From: Ilumatobacteraceae bacterium
Lineage (GTDB): Bacteria > Actinomycetota > Acidimicrobiia > Acidimicrobiales > Ilumatobacteraceae
DNA length: 10,452 bases
Direction: 5' to 3'
Assembly: GCA_030727685.1 (NCBI GenBank)
Contig: JANRBC010000059.1
Span: 17,677 to 28,128, forward strand
The notes beneath the pieces are model-generated. The model did no database searches. It was not told where the DNA came from and saw nothing but the letters and a program-made list of their open reading frames with translations. The position numbers were made by a program, and so were the translations under genes. Below are positions 1-6,392 of this stretch, one piece after another. Position 1 is the stretch's first letter. Every line of letters starts with the position of its first letter.

Positions 1-34
1 AAATCGTGTCAGGTCGCAGGGGTAGCGTGGGGAT

Positions 35-1348
35 ATGGCAGCCCCACAAATGCACTCAGGAATAACCACCGACGACGCGATGAATCTGGCGATGTCGCCA
101 GGTGCCGTGCCGCTTTACGAAGCCGTGGTTGCGTTTATAAAAAACGAAATTGATCCAGTTACCGAAGAATATTTCAAGCTTGGCGAAGGCCGACCTGATC
201 GTTGGCAATATGGCAAAGGTCAACTTGAGTTGCTCGAGTCGATCAAAGCCAAGGCAAAGGCCAACGGGTTATGGAATTTCTTTTTGCCCAATTCTGAAAC
301 TGGTCAAGGTCTGTCAAATCTTGACTATGCATATATCGCCGCTGAACTTGGCAAGAACCCAATCGCATCAGAGTGTTTGAATTGCAGCGCACCAGATACG
401 GGCAACATGGAAGTTCTCGAGCGTGTCGGCACGCCAGAGCAAAAAAAGAAGTGGCTTGAGCCATTGTTGAATGGCGAAATTCGCTCGGCATATGCGATGA
501 CAGAACCCGATGTCGCGTCAAGCGATGCAAAAAATTTAGAGTGCCGCGCAGTTCTCGATGGCGATGAATGGCTGATCAATGGCGAGAAGTTTTATATTTC
601 TGGCGCTGGTGATCCGCGATGCAAAATTTTGATTTGCATGTTGATGACAAGCCCAGACGGGCCACCGCATAGTCGACACTCGCAAATTTTGGTGCCAATA
701 GATACACCTGGCGTTGAAATAGTTGGCGCGATGCACGTGTTCGGTGAAGATGATGCGCCGCATGGTCACATGCATTTGCGATTTACAGATGTACGAGTGC
801 CGAAGTCGAACATGTTGTTGGGCGAGGGTCGCGGTTTTGAAATTTCGCAGGTTCGTCTCGGACCAGGTCGAATTCATCATTGCATGCGCTCAATCGGTGC
901 GGCCGAGCGTGCGCTTGAGTTGATGGTGCGTCGTGGTTTGAGTCGAGAAGCATTTGGTAAACCACTCGCTCGACTTGGAAAGAACACCGAAGTGATTGGC
1001 AAAGCACGAATCGAAATCGAAGCGATGCGACTAATGGTGTTGCGTGCTGCGCGCGCGATGGACACGATGGGCAACGCCGAAGCGCGAGTTTGGGTGAGTG
1101 CAGTTAAAGCAATGGTGCCAGAGCGCGTTTGCAAAATTATTGACGAAGCGATGCAAGTTTTTGGCGCAACTGGTATTTCACAATGGACACCGTTGGCTCG
1201 CATGTATGCAGGTCAGCGCACACTGCGACTCGCCGACGGCCCTGACGAAGTGCACTGGCATGTCGTTGGCCGGGCCGAACTTGCCCGACATGAAGGCAAG
1301 CCTTTAGGCTTCGGAGAAAATTCGGCAAAATCACAAGGGGCCAAATAA
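35..1348 (+). CDS. Acyl-CoA dehydrogenase, ACAD10/ACAD11-like
   Basis: A 437-residue cytosolic FAD enzyme expected to introduce a double bond into an acyl-CoA and pass electrons to electron-transfer flavoprotein. The three acyl-CoA dehydrogenase domains are visible: a helical N-terminal part (about 20-145), a beta domain opening with AYAMTEPDVASSDA (152-165) and containing SGAGDPRCKI (189-198), and a C-terminal helical domain with RLGPGRIHHCMR (274-285), AFGKPLARLG (306-315) and FGATGIS (376-382). The ADGPDEVH segment (400-407) aligns with the YEG segment that carries the catalytic Glu in medium-chain enzymes, so Asp401 is the likely base; this pattern is what I recall for the ACAD10/11 branch. 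An in-frame TAG at 23-25 makes the ATG at 35 the first possible start; AGGGG at 18-22 lies 12 bases upstream. The stop overlaps the next gene's ATG. The family call is firm; the substrate (long-chain or 4-hydroxyacyl-CoA) is not known. Confidence 0.93.
   Translation: MAAPQMHSGITTDDAMNLAMSPGAVPLYEAVVAFIKNEIDPVTEEYFKLGEGRPDRWQYGKGQLELLESIKAKAKANGLWNFFLPNSETGQGLSNLDYAYIAAELGKNPIASECLNCSAPDTGNMEVLERVGTPEQKKKWLEPLLNGEIRSAYAMTEPDVASSDAKNLECRAVLDGDEWLINGEKFYISGAGDPRCKILICMLMTSPDGPPHSRHSQILVPIDTPGVEIVGAMHVFGEDDAPHGHMHLRFTDVRVPKSNMLLGEGRGFEISQVRLGPGRIHHCMRSIGAAERALELMVRRGLSREAFGKPLARLGKNTEVIGKARIEIEAMRLMVLRAARAMDTMGNAEARVWVSAVKAMVPERVCKIIDEAMQVFGATGISQWTPLARMYAGQRTLRLADGPDEVHWHVVGRAELARHEGKPLGFGENSAKSQGAK
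1335..1340 (+). promoter_or_regulatory. Ribosome binding site for the iron alcohol dehydrogenase
   Basis: AAGGGG lies inside the end of the acyl-CoA dehydrogenase gene, 7 bases before the ATG at 1348. It supports that start. Together with the TAATG overlap it suggests the two genes are translated from one message. Confidence 0.7.
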
Positions 1349-2556
1349 TGGATCCAGTAATCAACACTTTCGGCCTTGAGCCGATGTCAAGCACAGTCTC
1401 TGGACCAAACGTCGCAGCGACGCTTGCGCAATATGTTTCGCCACACGGCACTCGCGCGTTTATCATCACTGACGCCGGAGTAAATGGTGCTGGTGTTGTA
1501 AAACCGATTACTGATGCCTTGACAACTGCAGGTATGAAGTGGCAGGTGTTTGATCAGGTGTCGCCAAACCCGACCGATCTGAACGTCGTCGCTGGTGTTG
1601 CTGCGATCAATAAGTTTGGTCTTGACGGCACTGTTGTCGTGTTAATTGGTGGTGGCTCAGTTATGGACTGTGGCAAATATATTGCGCTCGCCGCACCAAA
1701 CGGTGTCGACCATGTTGGTTTGGCATTCGCCCCAGAACTAGACGCGAACGATCGAATTGATTTTTCGACACTGGCACCAAAGTTCAGCGCTTCAAAACCG
1801 GGCTTGCCAACAATCGCGATTCCGACAACTTCGGGCACTGCATCAGAGACAAACGGTGCCGGTTTGATCACCGACACGTCAGACCCTGCGCATCATCGCA
1901 AACTTTTGTTCGTCAATCCGTTGCTTCGTCCACGCACGATTTTGCTCGACCCGACTTTGACAGTTGGTATGCCAGCAAAGGGCACCGCTGCTTGTGGCAT
2001 GGATGTGTTGACGCATGCAATTGAGGCTCATACATCAGTGAAGTCGAACCCATATGGTGATGCACTCGCACTGCACGCGATTCGACTCGTTGCAAAATAT
2101 CTGCCGATTGCAGTCAAGAATGGCGCCGACCTCGAAGCGCGAGCAAATATGCAAATCGCATCGCACTTGGCTGGTCGTGCATTCTCAAGCGGGCCACAAC
2201 TAGGTATGGTGCACGCACTCGGACACCCGATTTCGGGTCAGTTGCATCAAGCACATGGACAGACTCTGGCCACGATGTTGCCGCACGTGATGCGTTTTAA
2301 TCGCGATGTGGTCGCCGAGCGATACGCCAATGTCGGTGAAGCACTGGGCACTGAAGTTGACCCAGATGCTGCAATTGCCGCCGTAGAAAAACTCTCGGCG
2401 ACTGTTGGCACCAATCGCAAACTCAGTGAACTTGGTGCAACTAGTGACAACATTGGCGCGTTGACACAAGACGCGTTGCGCGACTTGACAATTTTGACGA
2501 CACCGCGTTACCCATCGCGTGGTGAAGTGCACGAACTTTACGCCAAAGCGCTTTAA
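1348..2556 (+). CDS. Iron-containing alcohol dehydrogenase
   Basis: A 402-residue type III (Fe-ADH) NAD(P)-dependent dehydrogenase, normal length for the family, catalysing reversible oxidation of an alcohol or hydroxy acid in the cytosol. Cofactor-binding motifs are GGGSVMDCGK (101-110) and PTTSGTASE (159-167). Metal ligands fit the family pattern: Asp219 and His223 in GMDVLTHAIEAH, His289 in MVHALGHP and His303 in QAHG. The 4- and 14-residue spacings from His289 to His293 and His303 match those of E. coli FucO. The ATG overlaps the stop of the acyl-CoA dehydrogenase by one base and has an AAGGGG site 7 bases upstream, so the two genes form an operon. The substrate cannot be read from sequence. 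Known relatives act on simple alcohols, 1,2- or 1,3-diols, or 4-hydroxybutyrate. The neighbouring aldehyde dehydrogenase of succinate-semialdehyde type makes a 4-hydroxy acid substrate conceivable. Confidence 0.92.
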   Translation: MDPVINTFGLEPMSSTVSGPNVAATLAQYVSPHGTRAFIITDAGVNGAGVVKPITDALTTAGMKWQVFDQVSPNPTDLNVVAGVAAINKFGLDGTVVVLIGGGSVMDCGKYIALAAPNGVDHVGLAFAPELDANDRIDFSTLAPKFSASKPGLPTIAIPTTSGTASETNGAGLITDTSDPAHHRKLLFVNPLLRPRTILLDPTLTVGMPAKGTAACGMDVLTHAIEAHTSVKSNPYGDALALHAIRLVAKYLPIAVKNGADLEARANMQIASHLAGRAFSSGPQLGMVHALGHPISGQLHQAHGQTLATMLPHVMRFNRDVVAERYANVGEALGTEVDPDAAIAAVEKLSATVGTNRKLSELGATSDNIGALTQDALRDLTILTTPRYPSRGEVHELYAKAL

Positions 2557-2560
2557 GCAA

Positions 2561-3037
2561 CTAACTTTCTAGCGAATTTATAGTCAGTGGTTTGAGCGCA
2601 ATCCACGATTGCTTTAATCCGGGGTGCAAGTTGAGATCTGCGACTTGTTCAATCGGCGACCATTTAGTTGCAGTTGATTCTGGGTTAGCGATGTGAGCAC
2701 CCGCGTCGCTCATTGCGTGAGCGATCACCGTGTCGTAACTCCATGGACCGTGATTGTCTGAAAAAACATGCTTGACTGTCAGCGCGTCGAGATCAATGCC
2801 CATTTCTTCGTGTGCTTCGCGCAGCGCGGCGGTCACAGAATCTTCGTGCGAGTCTTTAGCGCCACCCGGCAAAGCCCAAGTGCCGCCGCCGTGCGTCCAC
2901 TCGGCGCGCAGTTGCAATAACACTTGCGGTTCGGGTGTGTCGCGGCGCAAGACCAGTAAACCCGCGGCGCCAAATCGACCCCAATGGCGAAACCCACAGT
3001 CACAATCGACCCAACCGTCGCCGTCACGTTGTCCCAT
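2561..3037 (-). CDS. Nudix hydrolase
   Basis: A 158-residue Nudix-family protein, expected to cleave a nucleoside diphosphate linked to another group, such as an oxidised or non-canonical nucleotide, using Mg2+ or Mn2+. The Nudix box is complete at residues 59-81 (GX5EX7REUXEEXGU: Gly59, Glu65, Arg73-Glu74, Glu77-Glu78, Gly80, Ile81), preceded by TWALPGG (53-59). The N-terminus has DCDCGFRHWGRFGAAGLL (11-28), a segment I associate with actinobacterial members; the CxC could be a metal or redox site but that is a guess. The gene follows the MFS gene by 14 bases and probably shares its transcript, yet no Shine-Dalgarno sequence precedes its ATG. Its stop lies 4 bases from that of the convergent alcohol dehydrogenase. 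The substrate is unknown; this is the only protein in the window with an intact Nudix active site. Confidence 0.92.
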   Translation of the reverse strand: MGQRDGDGWVDCDCGFRHWGRFGAAGLLVLRRDTPEPQVLLQLRAEWTHGGGTWALPGGAKDSHEDSVTAALREAHEEMGIDLDALTVKHVFSDNHGPWSYDTVIAHAMSDAGAHIANPESTATKWSPIEQVADLNLHPGLKQSWIALKPLTINSLES

Positions 3038-3045
3038 AACGAATA

Positions 3046-3051
3046 ACAGTA
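3046..3051 (-). promoter_or_regulatory. Possible -10 element before the Nudix hydrolase
   Basis: On the minus strand TACTGT (fits TANNNT) lies in the 14-base gap after the MFS stop, 8 bases before the Nudix ATG. With no ribosome binding site visible, a nearly leaderless internal transcript is possible. The six-base match is weak evidence by itself and no clear -35 was seen. Confidence 0.25.
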
Positions 3052-4245
3052 TTACGAAACGATGTCTAAAGCGATTGCAGATTTTGGCACAACGTTGCGC
3101 ACAGACCAGTTGTCGCCGGCCAAAATGCGTGCGGCGACGATGAGTGTGATCATGATTGCGCCGGTGCCAATAAAAGTTGTCGTTCGACCAAGGTGGTCAT
3201 AGGCAACACCAGCAAAACTTGCAGCCACACCACCAGCCAGAGTTTCCATGCCGCCGAGCAAACCTTGTGCGCCTGCTTGGCGTTCGAGTGGCGCGCTGGT
3301 GCCAACGGCGACACCTGCACCAGTGACGAAGAATCCGTCGTTGATCGAGTGAAAGAAAAACACGACCATCATTAATGCTGGGGTCGGCATCAAGCCGTAC
3401 CCAGCCATAAATAGCGCGCCAAGAATCATGCCGAGACCACCCGCGCGGTACGGTCCGACGCGTTGCACGAATTTGCCACCAAACGGTCCGAGCAAAATCA
3501 TTGGCAACACGAAAACAGAAACTCCGACATTTGCCATCCATTGTGCGGCTTCGAGATCGTCCATCATCAACACCCACAGCGAGTCGAAAACACCAATCAT
3601 GAAAAACAGTGAGACGCCGATCAAAATACCCGATGTGATTGCACGATTTTTTAGCAAGTCGATCGCGAATCGTTCAGTTGGTTGATTTTCTTTTGACGCC
3701 TCGGGCACGGCGATACGACTAATGACGATAACGAACAAAGAAATCATGGCGGCGAGAAATATGAACGGGCCGGGAATACCAAATGGTGCCGTCAGCACGA
3801 CCGAGAAAACTGGCCCAGCGGCGAAGCCTGCAATTTCAAACGACAAGACACGCCCGAGATTGCGACCAAAATTCTCGGGGTCAGCGACGATGATTACGCG
3901 ACGCAACGCAGGAAGAGCACTGCCTGCACCAAAGCCCATGATGATCCGCGAAATTAAAAGTACCTCGAAAGTTTCGCCAAACGCCATGCCGGCACAGCCG
4001 ATTATTTCGAGGCTCAAACCCAAGATAATTAATCGCCGAGCCCGACCGCGGTCAGCGAGAGGGGCGATGCTGACTTGCCCGATAAAAGAAGTAAAAAACC
4101 CGATGCCGACGATGAATCCGAGTGCTGATTCGGTGATGCCGAAGTTGTTGCGAAAATCGTCGAGCATCGTGAACATCACGCCGTAGAGGCAAGATGATGA
4201 GCCGATTGCGAAAAGCAGCGTCAATACAATTCGCTGTTTATTCAC
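3052..4245 (-). CDS. Major facilitator superfamily transporter
   Basis: A 397-residue inner-membrane secondary transporter of the usual 12-helix MFS size. Hydrophobic segments run almost throughout. The cytoplasmic loop between helices 2 and 3 carries PLADRGRARRL (62-72), the MFS signature motif A. A longer hydrophilic central loop (about 180-200, PEASKENQPTERF) separates the two halves. The start is a GTG at 4243-4245: the first hydrophobic helix begins a few residues later, so a downstream start would cut it. There is no usable Shine-Dalgarno sequence, but a TANNNT -10 is spaced for leaderless transcription from the GTG itself. The Nudix gene follows 14 bases downstream. The proteins most like this are drug- or metabolite-efflux and uptake carriers. 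The substrate is unknown; the adjacent dehydrogenases leave organic acid uptake open. Confidence 0.9.
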   Translation of the reverse strand: MNKQRIVLTLLFAIGSSSCLYGVMFTMLDDFRNNFGITESALGFIVGIGFFTSFIGQVSIAPLADRGRARRLIILGLSLEIIGCAGMAFGETFEVLLISRIIMGFGAGSALPALRRVIIVADPENFGRNLGRVLSFEIAGFAAGPVFSVVLTAPFGIPGPFIFLAAMISLFVIVISRIAVPEASKENQPTERFAIDLLKNRAITSGILIGVSLFFMIGVFDSLWVLMMDDLEAAQWMANVGVSVFVLPMILLGPFGGKFVQRVGPYRAGGLGMILGALFMAGYGLMPTPALMMVVFFFHSINDGFFVTGAGVAVGTSAPLERQAGAQGLLGGMETLAGGVAASFAGVAYDHLGRTTTFIGTGAIMITLIVAARILAGDNWSVRNVVPKSAIALDIVS

Positions 4246-4251
4246 CTGATA

Positions 4252-4257
4252 AATCTA
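4252..4257 (-). promoter_or_regulatory. -10 element of a leaderless promoter for the MFS gene
   Basis: On the minus strand TAGATT matches the actinobacterial TANNNT -10 and is followed by six bases and then the GTG start. A transcript would therefore begin at or next to the first base of the start codon. Lack of a Shine-Dalgarno sequence before this gene agrees with leaderless translation. No convincing -35 was seen. Confidence 0.5.
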
Positions 4258-4290
4258 GCGTTTCTAAGTGAAGCCGCTGGTGCGTAAGAC
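4256..4290 (+). promoter_or_regulatory. Candidate promoter elements for the aldehyde dehydrogenase
   Basis: The 53-base gap between the divergent MFS and aldehyde dehydrogenase genes must hold promoters for both. On the plus strand two weak -10 candidates are seen: TAGCGT at 4256-4261, which would give a leader of about 30 bases, and TAAGAC at 4285-4290, 8 bases before the ATG, which would give an almost leaderless message. The first shares a CTAG centre with the MFS -10 on the other strand. No ribosome binding site precedes the ATG at 4299. Neither element is a strong match. Confidence 0.3.
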
Positions 4291-4298
4291 TGAACAGT

Positions 4299-5753
4299 AT
4301 GAAAAATAAATCGTCAAAAATTAGTGCATCACAGCCGCTTGATTCTTTAATTGCGGGTAGGTGGGTCGCCCATAATTCGAAAGTGGCAGTAATGAACCCT
4401 GTTGATGGTTCGACGCTGGCTCAAGTTTCGAGTGCGACACCCGACGATTGTTTGTCGGCTGTTGATGCTGCACAAAGTGCGTTCAACTCATGGAAAGCAA
4501 CTGCACCTCGAGTGCGTGCCGAGATATTGCGCAAGAGTTTTGAAATTATGATCGCCGAACAAGAATCTTTGGCGCGATTGATAACTCTTGAGAACGGCAA
4601 AGTTTTGAGTGACGCCCGCGCCGAAGCCGCGTATGCGGCCGAATTTTTTCGCTGGTTCAGCGAAGAAGCGGTGCGCATCGATGGCGACTATCGCCGTGCA
4701 CCGAGTGGTGCCAACTGGTTGATGGTCTCACGACAGCCGGTCGGAGTCGCACTTTTGGCGACCCCATGGAATTTTCCTGCCGCGATGGCAACTCGCAAAA
4801 TCGGGCCAGCATTGGCAGCAGGCTGCACGGTTGTTTTGAAACCCGCGAGCGAAACACCCTTGACTGCGTTAGCAATCGCCGAAATAATGCAACGAGCAGG
4901 TGTACCAGACGGAGTAGTAAATGTCGTTGTACCGAGCCCATCAGGGCCCGCGGTTAGCGCAATGTTGAAGTCAGATCGAGTGCGCAAACTTTCGTTCACG
5001 GGTTCAACACCGGTTGGTTCGTTGCTGTTGGCTCAAGCCGCCGAAAAAGTTATCAACTGCACCATGGAGCTTGGCGGCAACGCACCTTTTATAGTTTTCG
5101 AAGACGCCGATCTTTCGGCTGCTGTCGACGGTGCGATGTTGGCAAAAATGCGCAACGGTGGCGCGGCTTGCACGGCAGCCAACAGATTTTTTGTGCATGA
5201 AAAAATTTATGATGCTTTTGCCGATGCGCTTACTACACGTATGAGTGCTCTCGTCTTGGGCGATGGGCTTGATGCTATGACAACTGTTGGTCCGCTTGTT
5301 TCAAAGTCGCAGCAGCAACAAGTCGCCAAGTTGGTGGACGAAGCAAAAGCTTTTGGCGCAAAAGTTGCCTGTGGTGGCAGCGCCGCAACTGACAGTTCAT
5401 ACGGCTACTTTCCAACTGTGCTCACCGATGTTTCGTTTGATGCACCAATTTTGCAAACCGAAATTTTCGGGCCAGTTGCACCATTGGTGCGATTCAAAGA
5501 CAGTGATGACATTTTGTCGCACGCCAACAATGTCGAACATGGTCTTGTTTCATATGTTTACACCCGAGATTTAGGTCGGGGCATGCGAATCGCCGAATCG
5601 CTCGAGTCAGGAATGGTCGGTTTGAACCGTGGACTTGTTTCTGACCCGGCTGCACCTTTTGGTGGTGTTAAGCAGTCTGGTCTTGGCCGCGAAGGAGCCC
5701 ATGACGGCTTATTGGCGTTTCTAGAAACAAAATATGTTGCCGGAAACTGGTAG
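4299..5753 (+). CDS. gabD: Aldehyde dehydrogenase, succinate-semialdehyde dehydrogenase type
   Basis: A 484-residue NAD(P)+-dependent aldehyde dehydrogenase of normal length that oxidises an aldehyde to its acid in the cytosol. The active site is complete: Asn158 in TPWNFP (155-160), Glu257 in MELGGNAPF (256-264), and the nucleophile Cys291 in NGGAACTAANR (286-296). The cofactor site includes KPASETP (181-187) and FTGSTPVG (233-240). Ser184 stands where NAD-specific enzymes usually have Glu, as in E. coli GabD, so NADP+ use is likely. The MELGGNAPFIVFEDADL region and the Cys context resemble actinobacterial succinate-semialdehyde dehydrogenases, hence the symbol; another aldehyde substrate is possible. 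The gene stands alone on its strand, divergent from the MFS transporter, with no clear terminator after it. The class is certain; the substrate is moderately supported. Confidence 0.9.
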   Translation: MKNKSSKISASQPLDSLIAGRWVAHNSKVAVMNPVDGSTLAQVSSATPDDCLSAVDAAQSAFNSWKATAPRVRAEILRKSFEIMIAEQESLARLITLENGKVLSDARAEAAYAAEFFRWFSEEAVRIDGDYRRAPSGANWLMVSRQPVGVALLATPWNFPAAMATRKIGPALAAGCTVVLKPASETPLTALAIAEIMQRAGVPDGVVNVVVPSPSGPAVSAMLKSDRVRKLSFTGSTPVGSLLLAQAAEKVINCTMELGGNAPFIVFEDADLSAAVDGAMLAKMRNGGAACTAANRFFVHEKIYDAFADALTTRMSALVLGDGLDAMTTVGPLVSKSQQQQVAKLVDEAKAFGAKVACGGSAATDSSYGYFPTVLTDVSFDAPILQTEIFGPVAPLVRFKDSDDILSHANNVEHGLVSYVYTRDLGRGMRIAESLESGMVGLNRGLVSDPAAPFGGVKQSGLGREGAHDGLLAFLETKYVAGNW

Positions 5754-5855
5754 CGAACTATTTGAGGTCTGGTTGCTCACCGGTATGTAATGCCATGAAA
5801 TCTTCTCGTTATCTGAGACAATATTGATAACTGAAAATATTTTTGGAGCAAAGAT
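5754..5855. promoter_or_regulatory. Spacer with two AT-rich palindromes, likely promoter/operator
   Basis: This is the largest non-coding gap. Its right end is AT-rich and holds two perfect palindromes: CAATATTG at 5819-5826 and AAAATATTTT at 5834-5843, with centres 16 bases apart. TATTGA at 5822-5827 is a possible -10 for the DUF4916 operon. No stem-loop terminator for the aldehyde dehydrogenase was found. A promoter is expected here from gene layout; the operator role of the palindromes is inference. Confidence 0.4.
5845..5848 (+). promoter_or_regulatory. Ribosome binding site that decides the TTG start
   Basis: GGAG with a 7-base spacer precedes the TTG at 5856. The family's conserved N-terminal segment (WLDSNQLEQVRGQVP) begins ten residues later, so the TTG start is well supported. 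Confidence 0.7.
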
Positions 5856-6392
5856 TTGGGCGAAATCACCGACACACGAACCAACTGGTTAGATAGCAAC
5901 CAGCTTGAACAAGTGCGGGGCCAAGTGCCACTCGTTTATATCGACGCGGTTCCGGTAAGAGTTAATGAACTTGGCGTTGTCACGCATGTCGGCATGCTTT
6001 TGCGTCAAGCGCCAGATGGTTCAATTTCACGCACAGTGGTTTCGGGTCGTGTTCTGCTTAACGAAAGAATTCGAGAGGCGTTACTGCGCCACATTGAAAA
6101 AGATCTAGGACCGATGGCTCTGCCGAAAATTCCACCTGAGCCGGCGCCGTTCACCATCGTCGAATATTTCACCGATCCAAACATCAGCGGATTTCATGAT
6201 CCGCGACATCATGCAGTCAGCCTTGCTTTTGTTGTTCCTGTTTCTGGTGACTGTCAACCATCACAACAAGCACTCGACCTTGGCTGGTACACACCTGAGC
6301 AGGCGATTAGTGCAGAAATGCGACGCGAGATGACAGGTGGACATGATCGTCTTGTGCGTCTTGCACTTGCATCGGTTGGAGTCTTGCCGTGA
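5856..6392 (+). CDS. DUF4916 Nudix-fold protein with degenerate Nudix box
   Basis: A 178-residue protein that I recognise as the actinobacterial DUF4916 family, which has a Nudix-like fold and no established reaction. The conserved-looking core is VPLVYIDAVPVRVNELG (24-40), a degenerate Nudix box at 64-86, PFTIVEYF (98-105), HDPRHHAVSLAFVVPV (114-129) and LGWYTPEQA (142-150). In the box Gly64, Glu70, Arg78 and Gly85 are kept, but the catalytic REUXEEXGU part reads RHIEKDLGP, so the first Glu is His79, the metal-binding Glu pair is Lys82-Asp83, and the last hydrophobic position is Pro86. Metal-dependent hydrolysis may therefore be lost or changed. The start is TTG, backed by GGAG at a 7-base spacing. 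Its stop overlaps the GTG of the Fpg/Nei homologue by 4 bases, indicating coupled translation and perhaps a shared role in nucleotide or DNA damage handling. The family call is good; the function is unknown. Confidence 0.82.
   Translation: MGEITDTRTNWLDSNQLEQVRGQVPLVYIDAVPVRVNELGVVTHVGMLLRQAPDGSISRTVVSGRVLLNERIREALLRHIEKDLGPMALPKIPPEPAPFTIVEYFTDPNISGFHDPRHHAVSLAFVVPVSGDCQPSQQALDLGWYTPEQAISAEMRREMTGGHDRLVRLALASVGVLP
6378..6381 (+). promoter_or_regulatory. Ribosome binding site for the Fpg/Nei homologue
   Basis: GGAG with a 7-base spacer precedes the GTG at 6389. It matters because it fixes the N-terminus of the downstream protein and so supports the absence of the Met-Pro-Glu start typical of Fpg/Nei enzymes. 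Confidence 0.65.

Noticed and set aside
1137..1469. 110-residue minus-strand open frame spanning the junction of the first two genes
   Set aside because: Overlaps two well-supported genes, has no motif, and the coupled TAATG arrangement explains the junction.
3722..4186. 154-residue plus-strand open frame opposite the MFS gene
   Set aside because: Low-complexity Pro/Lys/Asn/Arg-rich translation, exactly antisense to a strongly supported membrane protein; a shadow frame.
5754..5800. Intrinsic terminator after the aldehyde dehydrogenase
   Set aside because: No stem followed by a T-run could be found by eye in this stretch.
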